Program-made: the position numbers and the translations under genes
Notes under the pieces: generated by a model
What the model was told of the DNA's origin: nothing
What the model saw: only the letters and a program-made list of their open reading frames with translations
Databases searched by the model: none
Part shown: one piece after another, positions 46,328-53,588 of the stretch
How positions within the stretch are numbered: position 1 is the stretch's first letter
Layout of the letters: each line of letters opens with the position of its first letter
Source: JABGPL01 sp964387885
Lineage (GTDB): Bacteria; Electryoneota; AABM5-125-24; Hatepunaeales; Hatepunaeaceae
Assembly: GCA_964387885.1 (NCBI GenBank)
Contig: CAYLYZ010000009.1
Location: forward strand, 17,830 to 81,829
Direction: 5' to 3'
DNA: 64,000 nucleotides

Positions 46328-46393
46328 CCTCTCAGCAAATTGAATGTTTCAAAAGTCTCGAGGACATCTTACACTACACGATATGGTTAAAAA

Positions 46394-47263
46394 ATGAATC
46401 CCAGTAGAAATTGGATTTTATTAGTTTTCCTTGCATTCCAGCCATTGCTAATTTCAGGTTGCATAAAGGACGAGCAGCCAATTGGAGAAATTGTTGCAAG
46501 AGTGAATGATGCCGCCCTGACAACAACTGACGTCGCAGCGTGGGAGGCAGCACTCGGGAAGGTTCCCGTTCCCGTTGAAACAAGACGGAGTTTTATAAGG
46601 AATTGGGTTGAGGAGGAATTGCTATACCAGGAAGCACTATCGGAAAACCTCCTTGAAGATCAATGGGTTGCCGAGCGACTTGACAGGTTGAAACGTACAA
46701 TGCTCATATCAAGATTCATGGAATTAGCAGCATCAAACTTTCCTCAACCTTCCGCTCTTTCAATAAAGAACTACTTTCAGGAACACTCCGCAGAATTTAT
46801 CTGGCCTGTTATACATCTCGACGTTGAATACTGGCGAAGCTCGACCTCTGAGGGTATGGGACAGCTTCGAAAGGATCTCTTAAAAAGCAAAAAAGACATT
46901 ATCTGGACAGGACCAGCAGGAGATATGATACACGATCAGGTTGCAATCGAAGGAAACGGAACAACCAATCCCAAAATCTGGAATGTGGTGTCTAAATTAC
47001 GTATCGGTGATTACTCGGGAGTTCTGAAAATTGAGGATACATTCTGGATATTCAAATTAATCGACCGCAAGGAAGCTGGTGATCCCAAGGGAATAGAAGA
47101 GGTTCAAAATGAGATAACAGCCGTTCTGCTTGAAGCAGCACGTGTTGATTATCGAGATGAACTGGTTCAGAACCTCATAAATGAGTATCGGGAAGATGGG
47201 AGGTTATTGTGGGCTGAAGCTGCCTCAACGATTTCTGTTATCGATACTTTGAAAGGTAATTGA
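46394..47263 (+). CDS. SurA/PpiC-like chaperone lipoprotein
   Basis: 289 aa. A type II signal peptide ends in LLISGC. The mature N-terminal part has IVARVNDAALTTTDVAAWEAAL and SFIRNWVEEELLYQEAL, the layout of the SurA N-terminal chaperone domain. A degenerate parvulin-like region seems to follow (FWIFKLIDRKEAGDPKGIEEV). The canonical catalytic residues are not evident, so it may be a chaperone without isomerase activity. It lies one base before capA. Confidence 0.75.
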   Translation: MNPSRNWILLVFLAFQPLLISGCIKDEQPIGEIVARVNDAALTTTDVAAWEAALGKVPVPVETRRSFIRNWVEEELLYQEALSENLLEDQWVAERLDRLKRTMLISRFMELAASNFPQPSALSIKNYFQEHSAEFIWPVIHLDVEYWRSSTSEGMGQLRKDLLKSKKDIIWTGPAGDMIHDQVAIEGNGTTNPKIWNVVSKLRIGDYSGVLKIEDTFWIFKLIDRKEAGDPKGIEEVQNEITAVLLEAARVDYRDELVQNLINEYREDGRLLWAEAASTISVIDTLKGN

Positions 47264-47264
47264 A

Positions 47265-48356
47265 TTGAGAGCAATAAACCAAACTCTTCTTATTTTATCA
47301 ATTGTAATAACAACTTCTTTATCATCAATTAGTGCAGGAGAAAATACATCAGCGACTATAACGTTCGGTGGAGATGTATTATTAGGTGGGTATTACAATA
47401 GCCCGAAATACGGATCAATGTTACACTTATCGAATAAAATTGACCGACTGCTTGAGCACGGGGGTACGCAATGTGTTGCCGACAGTTTGTTTAAAAATAT
47501 TCAATCAGATTTCAGGGACGTTGATTTCAGTGTCGTAAACCTCGAGGGGCCAATTACACCGGAATTGCCTCAGGAAGATATCGAAATCCGGATGGAGGAT
47601 AAACTTATCCCCGTTCGTCAGCATGAGAAAACTCCCGAAATCCTGAAATCCGCAGGAGTCGACCTCGTGTCGCTCGCCAATAACCACATGTTCGATTACT
47701 TGTACTGGACAGGACTTGACTATACTATTCATGCCCTTGAAGGGAAAGTTGAATTCGTCGGCGCCGGATTTGGAGATGAAGCATATCAACCGGTAATCAG
47801 GGACATAAACGGGATAACAGTTGCTTTCTTTGGTATATCCGACATCCTTGAACCGCACGATATGTACGCCCATGACCGCAAACTCGGTATTGCCGCGATA
47901 CCCGACACAACAAACTACTCAACGAACATCTACCTTAATCTGTTGCTCGACAACATAGAAGCAGCGAAAGACTCCAGTGATTTCATAGTAGTAATCCTCC
48001 ACGCCGGACCCATTAGCGGATCAGAGCTTTACCCCCGCCAGATCGAAATCGTCGACATCCTGCTCGATTCCGGAGTAGACATAATCGCGGGTTCCCATTC
48101 CCACTACACTCAGCCTGTAAGAGAAATAAAAGATGGAGATGGCAACCTGAAGCAAATAGCATTCTACGGCCTTGGCAACCTCATCTTCGGAGGACGCCAG
48201 AGCTTTCAAGCTGAGAGCATGATTGCAACGGTAACTTTACATAAGTCCTTGGGGAGCACCGGTATATCTACCGGTGACACCTACCTCGAATACATAACCA
48301 AACGCATCAGCCCCAATCCGGATACAACGTTTACGCCTGTTATTATTACCGACTAA
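47265..48356 (+). CDS. CapA-family (PGA_cap) metallophosphatase-like protein
   Basis: 363 aa with a TTG start at 47265. A signal peptide is followed by the CapA fold: ATITFGGDVLLGG, FSVVNLEGPIT, LVSLANNHMFDY, VVILHAGPI and IIAGSHSHYTQPV, which carry the metal-binding Asp/Asn/His. Family members act in poly-gamma-glutamate export or as envelope phosphoesterases. The C-terminal stretch LGSTGISTGDTY is encoded by an ATATCT-loop hairpin repeat (48251-48276), an insertion still in frame. Confidence 0.87.
   Translation: MRAINQTLLILSIVITTSLSSISAGENTSATITFGGDVLLGGYYNSPKYGSMLHLSNKIDRLLEHGGTQCVADSLFKNIQSDFRDVDFSVVNLEGPITPELPQEDIEIRMEDKLIPVRQHEKTPEILKSAGVDLVSLANNHMFDYLYWTGLDYTIHALEGKVEFVGAGFGDEAYQPVIRDINGITVAFFGISDILEPHDMYAHDRKLGIAAIPDTTNYSTNIYLNLLLDNIEAAKDSSDFIVVILHAGPISGSELYPRQIEIVDILLDSGVDIIAGSHSHYTQPVREIKDGDGNLKQIAFYGLGNLIFGGRQSFQAESMIATVTLHKSLGSTGISTGDTYLEYITKRISPNPDTTFTPVIITD
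48251..48276 (+). repeat. ATATCT-loop hairpin inside capA
   Basis: GGGGAG, then CACCGGT arms around ATATCT. It has the same foot and loop as 13176-13195 with a different stem, and lies wholly within the coding frame. Confidence 0.85.
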
Positions 48357-48467
48357 ATCTGCACGCCGTTCCTGCGCACGCAGGAACCCAGAGGAGATAG
48401 AGTGCCTGTACCCTCAATGCAAAACGCACTACCCCGAGTGGAACCAGATACATCTATTTAGAGTGGA

Positions 48468-48487
48468 GTCAGGTCTCCTCACCTGAC
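48468..48487 (+). repeat. GTCAGGT hairpin with CTCCTC loop
   Basis: Perfect GTCAGGT arms. The loop departs from GCCCTC. Confidence 0.8.
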
Positions 48488-48621
48488 ACAAATCTAACAC
48501 ATCCCTTGACATATGGGTAATATCAAATTATAATACCACTTCAAGTTATTTGTATTCCGATTTCTTAATCCCAACATAGATAACACAAAATAACGATCAA
48601 TCGGAGTACCCGTTAAAGTGC

Positions 48622-48643
48622 TGTCAGGTGCCTTCACCAGACA
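48622..48643 (+). repeat. GCCTTC-loop hairpin, TGTCAGGT arms
   Basis: One arm mismatch. Preceded by AGTGC, as is the next copy. Confidence 0.8.
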
Positions 48644-48662
48644 GATAAATATTAGAGTGCTG

Positions 48663-48686
48663 TCAGGCGCCCTCGCCTGACAGACT
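48663..48686 (+). repeat. GCCCTC-loop hairpin, CTGTCAGGC arms
   Basis: Nine-bp perfect arms. Compared with the GTCAGGT family the loop-closing T-A pair has become C-G on both arms. Confidence 0.92.
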
Positions 48687-48717
48687 GGATGAAGAATAAT
48701 CAAACGGAGTATCTGGG

Positions 48718-49260
48718 ATGAACAACAATAAATCAACTGATTCTAAAATACCAGCAAACGCAGTCAAAACAATCCTGAAATCCCAATACCGCGCGTCCTT
48801 AGCAATGCTTCGTCAAGTAGTAGAACTCTGCCCCAACGACCTCTGGTTCGACGAATCCCCCGAAAACCAATTCTGGCACATAGCATTCCACACAGTTTTC
48901 TACACCCACTTCTACGCGCAAGTTACCGATAAGGCCTTCCAGTCGTGGGAAAAACACCGCAAGGACTACGAATTCTTGAGTGAAATCCCCTGGTCTCCCG
49001 GTGAAAAACCCAGCATCACCGACCCCTACACCAAAACCGACATTTCAGAATACGTAGATTTCTGCGAATCAAACCTGTCCGACTGGATAGACCTCCTCGA
49101 CCTCACCGCCCCCGAATGCGGCTTCTGGTGGTATAAAATGGGCAAGCTCGAGCACCAGTTCGTCAACATCAGGCATATCGAGCATCATGCCGCTCAACTT
49201 GCAGACAGGTTGCGGAATAGCTATAATTTGGAGGTGGATTGGGTTGGGGGGAAGTCATGA
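48718..49260 (+). CDS. DinB/YfiT-like four-helix protein
   Basis: 180 aa. DinB-family proteins are metal-binding four-helix bundles (thiol transferases or hydrolases). Metal-ligand His residues sit in NQFWHIAFHTVFYTHFY and NIRHIEHHAAQLADR. The ATG is preceded by ACGGAG. Codons ending in C are strikingly common compared with neighbours (see the run at 48830-49140). It is a stand-alone gene between repeat-filled spacers. The substrate is unknown. Confidence 0.82.
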   Translation: MNNNKSTDSKIPANAVKTILKSQYRASLAMLRQVVELCPNDLWFDESPENQFWHIAFHTVFYTHFYAQVTDKAFQSWEKHRKDYEFLSEIPWSPGEKPSITDPYTKTDISEYVDFCESNLSDWIDLLDLTAPECGFWWYKMGKLEHQFVNIRHIEHHAAQLADRLRNSYNLEVDWVGGKS

Positions 49261-49418
49261 AATTTATTCGATATTTATTCAATGCTTATATCGGCACGTC
49301 ATTCCCGCGAAGGCAGGTCATCGTTTACGCTGTGAATCACAGATGAACAGAATCCAGTTAAGTCACCCGGAGAATTAATGTATCTGAAAGATTATAAGCT
49401 GCAAATAGGATCAGTGAC

Positions 49419-49442
49419 GTAGCCCGGGATCTTGATCCCGGG
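49419..49442 (+). repeat. GTAG-foot hairpin, CCCGGGAT family
   Basis: GTAG, CCCGGGAT arms, loop CTTG. Confidence 0.92.
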
Positions 49443-49466
49443 ATTATTGGATTCGGATCGGAGTTT

Positions 49467-49491
49467 CCCGGAATACGAGATTCCGGGCTGC
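49467..49491 (-). repeat. GTAG-like hairpin, CCCGGAAT family, inverted
   Basis: CCCGGAAT arms, loop ACGAG, followed by CTGC (foot variant). Head-to-head with 49419-49442. Confidence 0.82.
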
Positions 49492-49563
49492 ATTAAAAAT
49501 AATCCGTTTAATCCGGTCAAATCCATTGTGAATTCTGCCTGTAAATAGTCTTAAAAACGTTTC

Positions 49564-49585
49564 TGCCACACGAGGGCGTGTTACA
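49564..49585 (-). repeat. Degenerate TGTCACAC-type hairpin with GAGGGC loop
   Basis: Arms TGCCACAC and GTGTTACA (mismatched) around GAGGGC. Confidence 0.65.
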
Positions 49586-49613
49586 GCACTGACAGGTTGA
49601 TTGTAAATAATTT

Positions 49614-49633
49614 GTCAGGTGAGGGCACCTGAC
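49614..49633 (-). repeat. GCCCTC-loop hairpin, GTCAGGT arms, inverted
   Basis: Perfect arms around GAGGGC, 46 bases before the membrane-protein start. Confidence 0.92.
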
Positions 49634-49678
49634 ACCACCTGACAGCTTACAAGTACCCATTATGAAGTCCCAACGTGA

Positions 49679-50362
49679 ATGCTAATGAAAATACTGGAGA
49701 AGATTTTGAACAGGAACATATATTGGGAGTGTTTACTGGTACTAACTGTATCTCTTGTGCTTGTGTCGGTGCTATTCGCTCAAAATGGAGGAGAGACACA
49801 GGATCACAAAGCTGAATTCGTGACAGTCCTGCTGCTGTTTGTGGTTTTAGCTGGTCTCACCTATTTTTTAAGGAAACAACCGTTCGAGTTTACTGAAGAC
49901 AATAATTCGCTAACAGTTCGCAGGTCGGATCTCAGTCGGTATTTGTCTATGGTTAATTCGTTAGCCCTTATGGGGATTCCCTTAGTTATCCTTTCTGACC
50001 AGATATTCGATCCCGAGAGATCACTCGATACGACTACAACACTGTTTGTCACGGCATGGACTCTTATTATCCTGTATTGGGGAGTATCCGTATTCATTGA
50101 GTGTGAAATAAAGCTGAATAATAATAACAGAAAAGTTTACAAGAACGGTAAATTTTTTCTCAACTATTCTGAGGTTCTGAGCTTTCATATGGGAGAATCA
50201 ATTGTGAAGAATGATGGGGGCAAGACCTACTTTTATATAATTTCAATACAAACAAGGACTGGTCATAAACACAAAGTATTCAGGCTTTATAATTACCTAA
50301 CTGCAGAAGATATAGTCATTAAAATGCAGAAATTTGTGTCACGAGGGAGTGTGCGTAGATAG
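49679..50362 (+). CDS. Four-helix membrane protein of unknown function
   Basis: 227 aa with likely TM segments at about 19-36, 46-62, 96-112 and 124-140. A C-terminal soluble region follows (KLNNNNRKVYKNGKFFLNYSEV onward), shaped like a PH-type or YdbT-like beta domain. I recognise no family signature. The last residues FVSRGSVRR are encoded by a decayed hairpin repeat (TGTCACGAGGGAGTGTG near 50337), so the natural C-terminus was probably replaced. The start is uncertain because no good ribosome site precedes either ATG. Confidence 0.6.
   Translation: MLMKILEKILNRNIYWECLLVLTVSLVLVSVLFAQNGGETQDHKAEFVTVLLLFVVLAGLTYFLRKQPFEFTEDNNSLTVRRSDLSRYLSMVNSLALMGIPLVILSDQIFDPERSLDTTTTLFVTAWTLIILYWGVSVFIECEIKLNNNNRKVYKNGKFFLNYSEVLSFHMGESIVKNDGGKTYFYIISIQTRTGHKHKVFRLYNYLTAEDIVIKMQKFVSRGSVRR
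50336..50358 (-). repeat. Decayed TGTCAC..GAGGG hairpin at the 3' end of a gene
   Basis: It reads TGTCACGAGGGAGTGTGCG, a shortened relative of the TGTCACAC/GAGGGC hairpin, in frame with the membrane protein. Confidence 0.5.
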
Positions 50363-50493
50363 GTGTGTCAGATGCACAACGGATTAAAAATAATTCACGA
50401 CGGATCAAACCGATTTAGCGGATTAGAATCCTGACAGAATCCGTTCAATCCGTTGCATCCGTTGTGAATATTGAGTTATAATAGGAGAACACT

Positions 50494-50865
50494 ATGCAGG
50501 AAAACCAAGAATACGATATAAATCAGGACAACAAATACGGCTTCCTGAATCTCATAGACATCCCGAAAGAGATCAAAGAAAATGAGCCCTGGTACAATCA
50601 GACGTTAACAACTGTCAACGATGCAGTAGTGCGATTGGGGATTTTTCATGGAGACTTTCACTGGCACAAACACGACGAGCAGGATGAAATGTTCCTTGTG
50701 CTGGAAGGTCAGCTATTCCTGGATGTTGAGGGTGAAGAAACTGTGCAACTCTCTCAGCATCAAGGATATACCGTTCCTAAAGGAGTAAGGCACCGACCAA
50801 GATCTCCCCGGAAGTCTGTAGTTTTGATGGTTGAGCGGCTTGGAGTTGTGCCTACCGGGGATTGA
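50494..50865 (+). CDS. Small cupin-domain protein
   Basis: 123 aa, a single cupin beta-barrel. Motif 1 is HWHKHDEQDEMFLVLEGQ (metal-binding His/His/Glu) and motif 2 is VPKGVRHRPRS with the last His. The ATG has AGGAGA eight bases upstream. It may be a metal-dependent isomerase, dioxygenase or sensor-type cupin. Substrate unknown. A GTAG hairpin begins 14 bases after the stop. Confidence 0.85.
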   Translation: MQENQEYDINQDNKYGFLNLIDIPKEIKENEPWYNQTLTTVNDAVVRLGIFHGDFHWHKHDEQDEMFLVLEGQLFLDVEGEETVQLSQHQGYTVPKGVRHRPRSPRKSVVLMVERLGVVPTGD

Positions 50866-50878
50866 TTTAGGTTATTCT

Positions 50879-50902
50879 CCGGGATACAAGATCCCGGGCT
50901 AC
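50879..50902 (-). repeat. GTAG-foot hairpin, CCGGGAT family
   Basis: CCGGGAT arms, loop ACAAG, then GCTAC. It is related to 49419-49442, where the loop is CTTG in the other orientation. Confidence 0.9.
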
Positions 50903-50966
50903 ATCCGATTCCCTCGACCACAGGGGATCGAGGCTGCGACTTTTGGTGAATAATCAATATATCCTT

Positions 50967-51037
50967 GTAGGGGTTGAATATCTTCAATCCTTATGTTGAG
51001 CCTTGGAGAAGTTGGGTGTAAGATATTCAACCCCTAC
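50967..51037. repeat. Head-to-head GTAG hairpins, GGGTTGAA family
   Basis: The first hairpin is at 50967-50990 (GTAG, GGGTTGAA arms, loop TATC). The second is at 51014-51037 (decayed left arm GGGTGTAA, right arm TTCAACCC, then CTAC). They are separated by 23 bases. Confidence 0.87.
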
Positions 51038-51065
51038 AGTTAGAACAATTGGTGAATCACAACAG

Positions 51066-51099
51066 AAAAAAACCCGCGCTCAGCCGAGCACGGGTTTTT
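51066..51099 (-). terminator. Rho-independent terminator
   Basis: Stem AAAAACCCG-C-GCTC pairs with GAGC-A-CGGGTTTTT around four bases. It serves the minus-strand gene ending at 51128 and would work in both directions. Confidence 0.88.
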
Positions 51100-51127
51100 C
51101 CAAACAATATGGATTGGCAACTAAATA

Positions 51128-51880
51128 TTAGCCACCACCACCACCGCGTCCACCGCGACCGCCACGATCATCCTCATCGTCATCGTCCTCGTCGTCACCA
51201 CCTCCGCGGCCTCCTCCGCGACCTTCCCGATCAAATGCTTCAAGTTCGAGTTGGACACGAATAGCCTCATCGGCGATTACTTCGATACGTTGTGCAGCAC
51301 GACGATAGCCACGGGCAACAGCCATTATTGCTGCGTTACCAGCAGGGACACGTTCGAATTCGAAAATTCCGCGCTCGTTTGTACGGGCACGAATTCCTCT
51401 GTGACGCAAACCACGTCTGCCCTCACGGGGAACTGCAATAGTTACCACCGCGTTAGCAATCGGTTCACCATCGGCATTTACTACTCTGCCGGCTACCGAA
51501 CCAAATTGGCGTTCCTCACGGTCATCTCCACGACGTCCCTGGAGAACCAACCTGACGCGAACTACCTGGTCATTGCGTACTCCGACCATTTCCCTTGCCA
51601 TTCCAACTTCGCGAGCACCGGCTTGAAGTATATAACGACCTGCCGGGACCTGACGCCAACCGAACGCACCATCTTCTCCGGTGACCATACGCGCGTGAAA
51701 CGGGCGTTGTCCCCGAACGCGTTCGGCGGAATGGATCATAACAACTGCGCCTTCGACACGTTCACCATCAGCATTGAGGACAACACCACCCACTGCACCT
51801 TGCGCAATAGCCTGCTGCCCTGTAAAGCCGAATGCAACCAATGCCGAAATGGCAAATAAGAGCATCCATGTTTTTTTCAA
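51128..51880 (-). CDS. Exported carboxypeptidase-regulatory-like protein with RGG/acidic tail
   Basis: About 250 aa. I chose the TTG at 51880 (GGAG six bases upstream), which gives a clean signal peptide (KKTWMLLFAISALVAFGF, cleavage after AIAQ). Two CarboxypepD_reg-like beta-sandwich repeats follow (GAVGGVVLNADGERVEGAVV and VAGRVVNADGEPIANAVV). The C-terminal 35 residues are low complexity: an RGGGRGGG block, about 11 acidic residues, then RGGRGGRGGGGG. This arrangement is unusual for an envelope protein. A structural, nucleic-acid or surface-polymer binding role is possible. Confidence 0.75.
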   Translation of the reverse strand: MKKTWMLLFAISALVAFGFTGQQAIAQGAVGGVVLNADGERVEGAVVMIHSAERVRGQRPFHARMVTGEDGAFGWRQVPAGRYILQAGAREVGMAREMVGVRNDQVVRVRLVLQGRRGDDREERQFGSVAGRVVNADGEPIANAVVTIAVPREGRRGLRHRGIRARTNERGIFEFERVPAGNAAIMAVARGYRRAAQRIEVIADEAIRVQLELEAFDREGRGGGRGGGDDEDDDDEDDRGGRGGRGGGGG

Positions 51881-52406
51881 TGTTATCTCCACAATGAAGT
51901 TAATGGATTACTTTTCACTCACAGCAGAAAATCAGCAATTTACATGCCACGTCTCCCGGAATTGTAGTCGGTACCTATATCAAGTGCATTCAGTACCGAT
52001 GCCATAGGCCTAAGTGACACCTTTACAAACAATTCATTTCAGGAAGAGTTTTTCACTATGAGGTGAAACTCCTGATCATATAAAGATAAAGCGTTAAATT
52101 GATTAATGCAACGTTGAAAGTGCGAATTATGTTCGCATCGGATGTGCCTCCTGCTCACACTTTTATGTTATCGGGTCTCTTACTAAAATTAGGATATTAC
52201 AACAACTCTGTTCTCACTAACCAAGCTGTATCGCTATATCGTTTTCCCATCATAATTTTTGAACAGGAACCCGATTTTTTAATCAAGATTTTTTATCCCT
52301 TGAATTTTTTGTTTTTATAATGTACAATTTAGTAAATCCACCTCCGTATATATTGAGACGCTCAGCTCGGATTTTCTTTCCGCACACCTATACTGTAGGG
52401 AATTGT
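51881..52406. other. Divergent intergenic region upstream of the sdh operon
   Basis: About 526 AT-rich bases. An imperfect hairpin (AGGA..AGTTT..CAC with GTGAAACTCCT) lies at 52041-52072. No hairpin repeats of the common families are seen, and no gene is supported. A short frame at 52099-52320 lacks any coding signs. Confidence 0.6.
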
Positions 52407-52853
52407 ATGTTATACAAAGTCAAAACTGGAATGCTTGCCTGGATACTTTTCCGTTTGACCGGCCTGGGTCTGGTCTTCTATTTGGCAATGCATATTACTG
52501 TCATTAGTAATCTCCACGATCCCACCAAATTCAATGATGTAATGGCTTTTCTCGGATCATGGCAATTTCGTTTTCTTGAGATTGGACTCTTTATCTTAGT
52601 CCTTTACCATGCACTAAATGGGATCCGAATTTTTATTGTGGATTTCTTTAACGGCTCATTATACCAGGAAAAACTGTTCTGGACGCTAATGGGTATTGGA
52701 TTTTTCCTGTTTATTGCAGGTGCATATCCATTGGTTTCTCATGCCCTATACTGGAAGGAGAAGCAGACCGTTGCGACGACAGTTACTAAACCTGCTCCTC
52801 AACCGGTGAAGGTTTCTGTACAGACGGAACCTTCGAGGGGGGAAATACAATGA
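52407..52853 (+). CDS. sdhC: Succinate dehydrogenase/fumarate reductase cytochrome b subunit
   Basis: 148 aa from ATG 52407 (TAGGGA upstream). A longer frame upstream is not credible. Three TM helices are seen: AWILFRLTGLGLVFYLAMHI, EIGLFILVLYHALNGIRIF and LMGIGFFLFIAGAYPL. His residues in AMHI and LYHALNG fit haem b ligation. The hydrophilic tail (TVTKPAPQPVKVSVQTEP) is longer than usual. The stop overlaps the ATG of an sdhD-like start at 52850 (ATGA). Confidence 0.87.
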   Translation: MLYKVKTGMLAWILFRLTGLGLVFYLAMHITVISNLHDPTKFNDVMAFLGSWQFRFLEIGLFILVLYHALNGIRIFIVDFFNGSLYQEKLFWTLMGIGFFLFIAGAYPLVSHALYWKEKQTVATTVTKPAPQPVKVSVQTEPSRGEIQ

Positions 52854-52875
52854 CGGGAAACGTAACCAATCGAGG

Positions 52876-52975
52876 NNNNNNNNNNNNNNNNNNNNNNNNN
52901 NNNNNNNNNNNNNNNNNNNNNNNNNNNNNNNNNNNNNNNNNNNNNNNNNNNNNNNNNNNNNNNNNNNNNNNNNNN
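52876..52975. other. Assembly gap (100 N) between overlapping contig ends
   Basis: The 55 bases before the gap (52821-52875) are identical to the 55 bases after it (52976-53030). This is most simply an unmerged overlap between two contig ends rather than a biological duplication, so the gap may be spurious. Confidence 0.9.
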
Positions 52976-53004
52976 CAGACGGAACCTTCGAGGGGGGAAA
53001 TACA

Positions 53005-53080
53005 ATGACGGGAAACGTAACCAATCGAGGAATCAAGTCCGGCGGTGCATTCAACTGGTTCTTCCAGAGAATTCATCTGT
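53005..53080 (+). pseudogene. Truncated 5' fragment of an sdhD-like gene
   Basis: The ATG at 53005 starts MTGNVTNRGIKSGGAFNWFF, nearly the same as the intact gene at 53205 (MTGNVTNRGIRSGGAFAWFF). Homology ends after about 70 bases, where a GTCAGGT hairpin begins. It is an older partial duplication, since many third positions differ. Its ATG overlaps the sdhC stop, so ribosomes from sdhC would enter this dead frame. Confidence 0.8.
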
Positions 53081-53083
53081 GTC

Positions 53084-53145
53084 GTCAGGTGCCCCCACCT
53101 GACGAAATATCGAGCAACTCAAGTGTCAGACGAGGACGCCTGACA
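53084..53145. repeat. Paired GTCAG hairpins between the sdhD fragment and sdhD
   Basis: GTCAGGT arms with GCCCCC loop (53084-53103), and TGTCAGAC arms with GAGGAC loop (53124-53145, one mismatch). They are oriented head to head. Confidence 0.87.
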
Positions 53146-53204
53146 CCACTCAACGATGTGCAGACATCAGGTTATAATATGCAGACACCACTCCGGAGGG
53201 CATC

Positions 53205-53588
53205 ATGACAGGCAACGTAACCAATCGAGGCATAAGATCCGGAGGTGCATTCGCCTGGTTCTTTCAGAGAATTTCAGGTGCATTTCTACTTATAGCGTTG
53301 CTGGCGCATTTCTGGGTGATCCACTTCTTCCCACCTGCACACGGTGAAATAACCTATCATTCCGTTATGCTCCGGCTTCAGCACCCATTGTGGAAGACCA
53401 TTGACCTCCTGTTTCTCATTCTCGGTCTGTATCATGGGATGAATGGAGTGATGATGGTTATCCATGATTATATACATACGAACGGTCTGCGGATATTGAT
53501 CACTGCCGCGCTCTGGATGGCAGCTTTATGGCTGCTGGTCTTCGGATCATTGACCATTCTCGGGCTGCCAACAGGAGGGATGTACTAA
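53205..53588 (+). CDS. sdhD: Succinate dehydrogenase/fumarate reductase membrane anchor subunit
   Basis: 127 aa with three TM helices. FQRISGAFLLIALLAHFWVI and LLFLILGLYHGMNGVMMVI carry the conserved Ser/Arg quinone-site and His haem-ligand residues. The ribosome site GGAGGG is eight bases upstream. The stop overlaps the sdhA ATG (TAATG), a tight coupling. This is the intact member of the local duplication. Confidence 0.87.
   Translation: MTGNVTNRGIRSGGAFAWFFQRISGAFLLIALLAHFWVIHFFPPAHGEITYHSVMLRLQHPLWKTIDLLFLILGLYHGMNGVMMVIHDYIHTNGLRILITAALWMAALWLLVFGSLTILGLPTGGMY

Larger units (their letters stand above)
45993..46393. other. Intergenic with terminator and palindromes
   Basis: It contains the nifJ terminator, an 18-bp palindrome of C/G runs (CCCCCCGC arms) at 46151-46168, and an ATTCCC-type composite repeat at 46260-46327. 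No gene is seen. Confidence 0.7.
48357..48717. other. Intergenic hairpin region
   Basis: It holds a GTTCCTGCG palindrome with a CCAG tail (48368-48391), a GTCAGGT hairpin with CTCCTC loop (48468-48487), and two direct GTCAGG hairpins (48622, 48663). No gene. Confidence 0.7.
49261..49678. other. Intergenic hairpin region
   Basis: It holds an ATTCCCGCGAAGG half-repeat (49301), a GTAG hairpin pair (49419-49442 and 49467-49491), a partial AATCCGTTTAATCCGG repeat (49500), a degenerate TGCCACAC GAGGGC hairpin (49564-49585) and a GTCAGGT hairpin (49614-49633). Confidence 0.7.

Noticed and set aside
52099..52320. 73-codon ORF upstream of sdhC
   Set aside because: No ribosome site and no protein-like pattern. 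It lies in the AT-rich leader.
52821..53030. Biological triplication of the sdhD start
   Set aside because: The first two copies are identical over 55 bases on the two sides of a 100-N gap and are best explained as one contig overlap. Only the diverged fragment and the intact gene are real.
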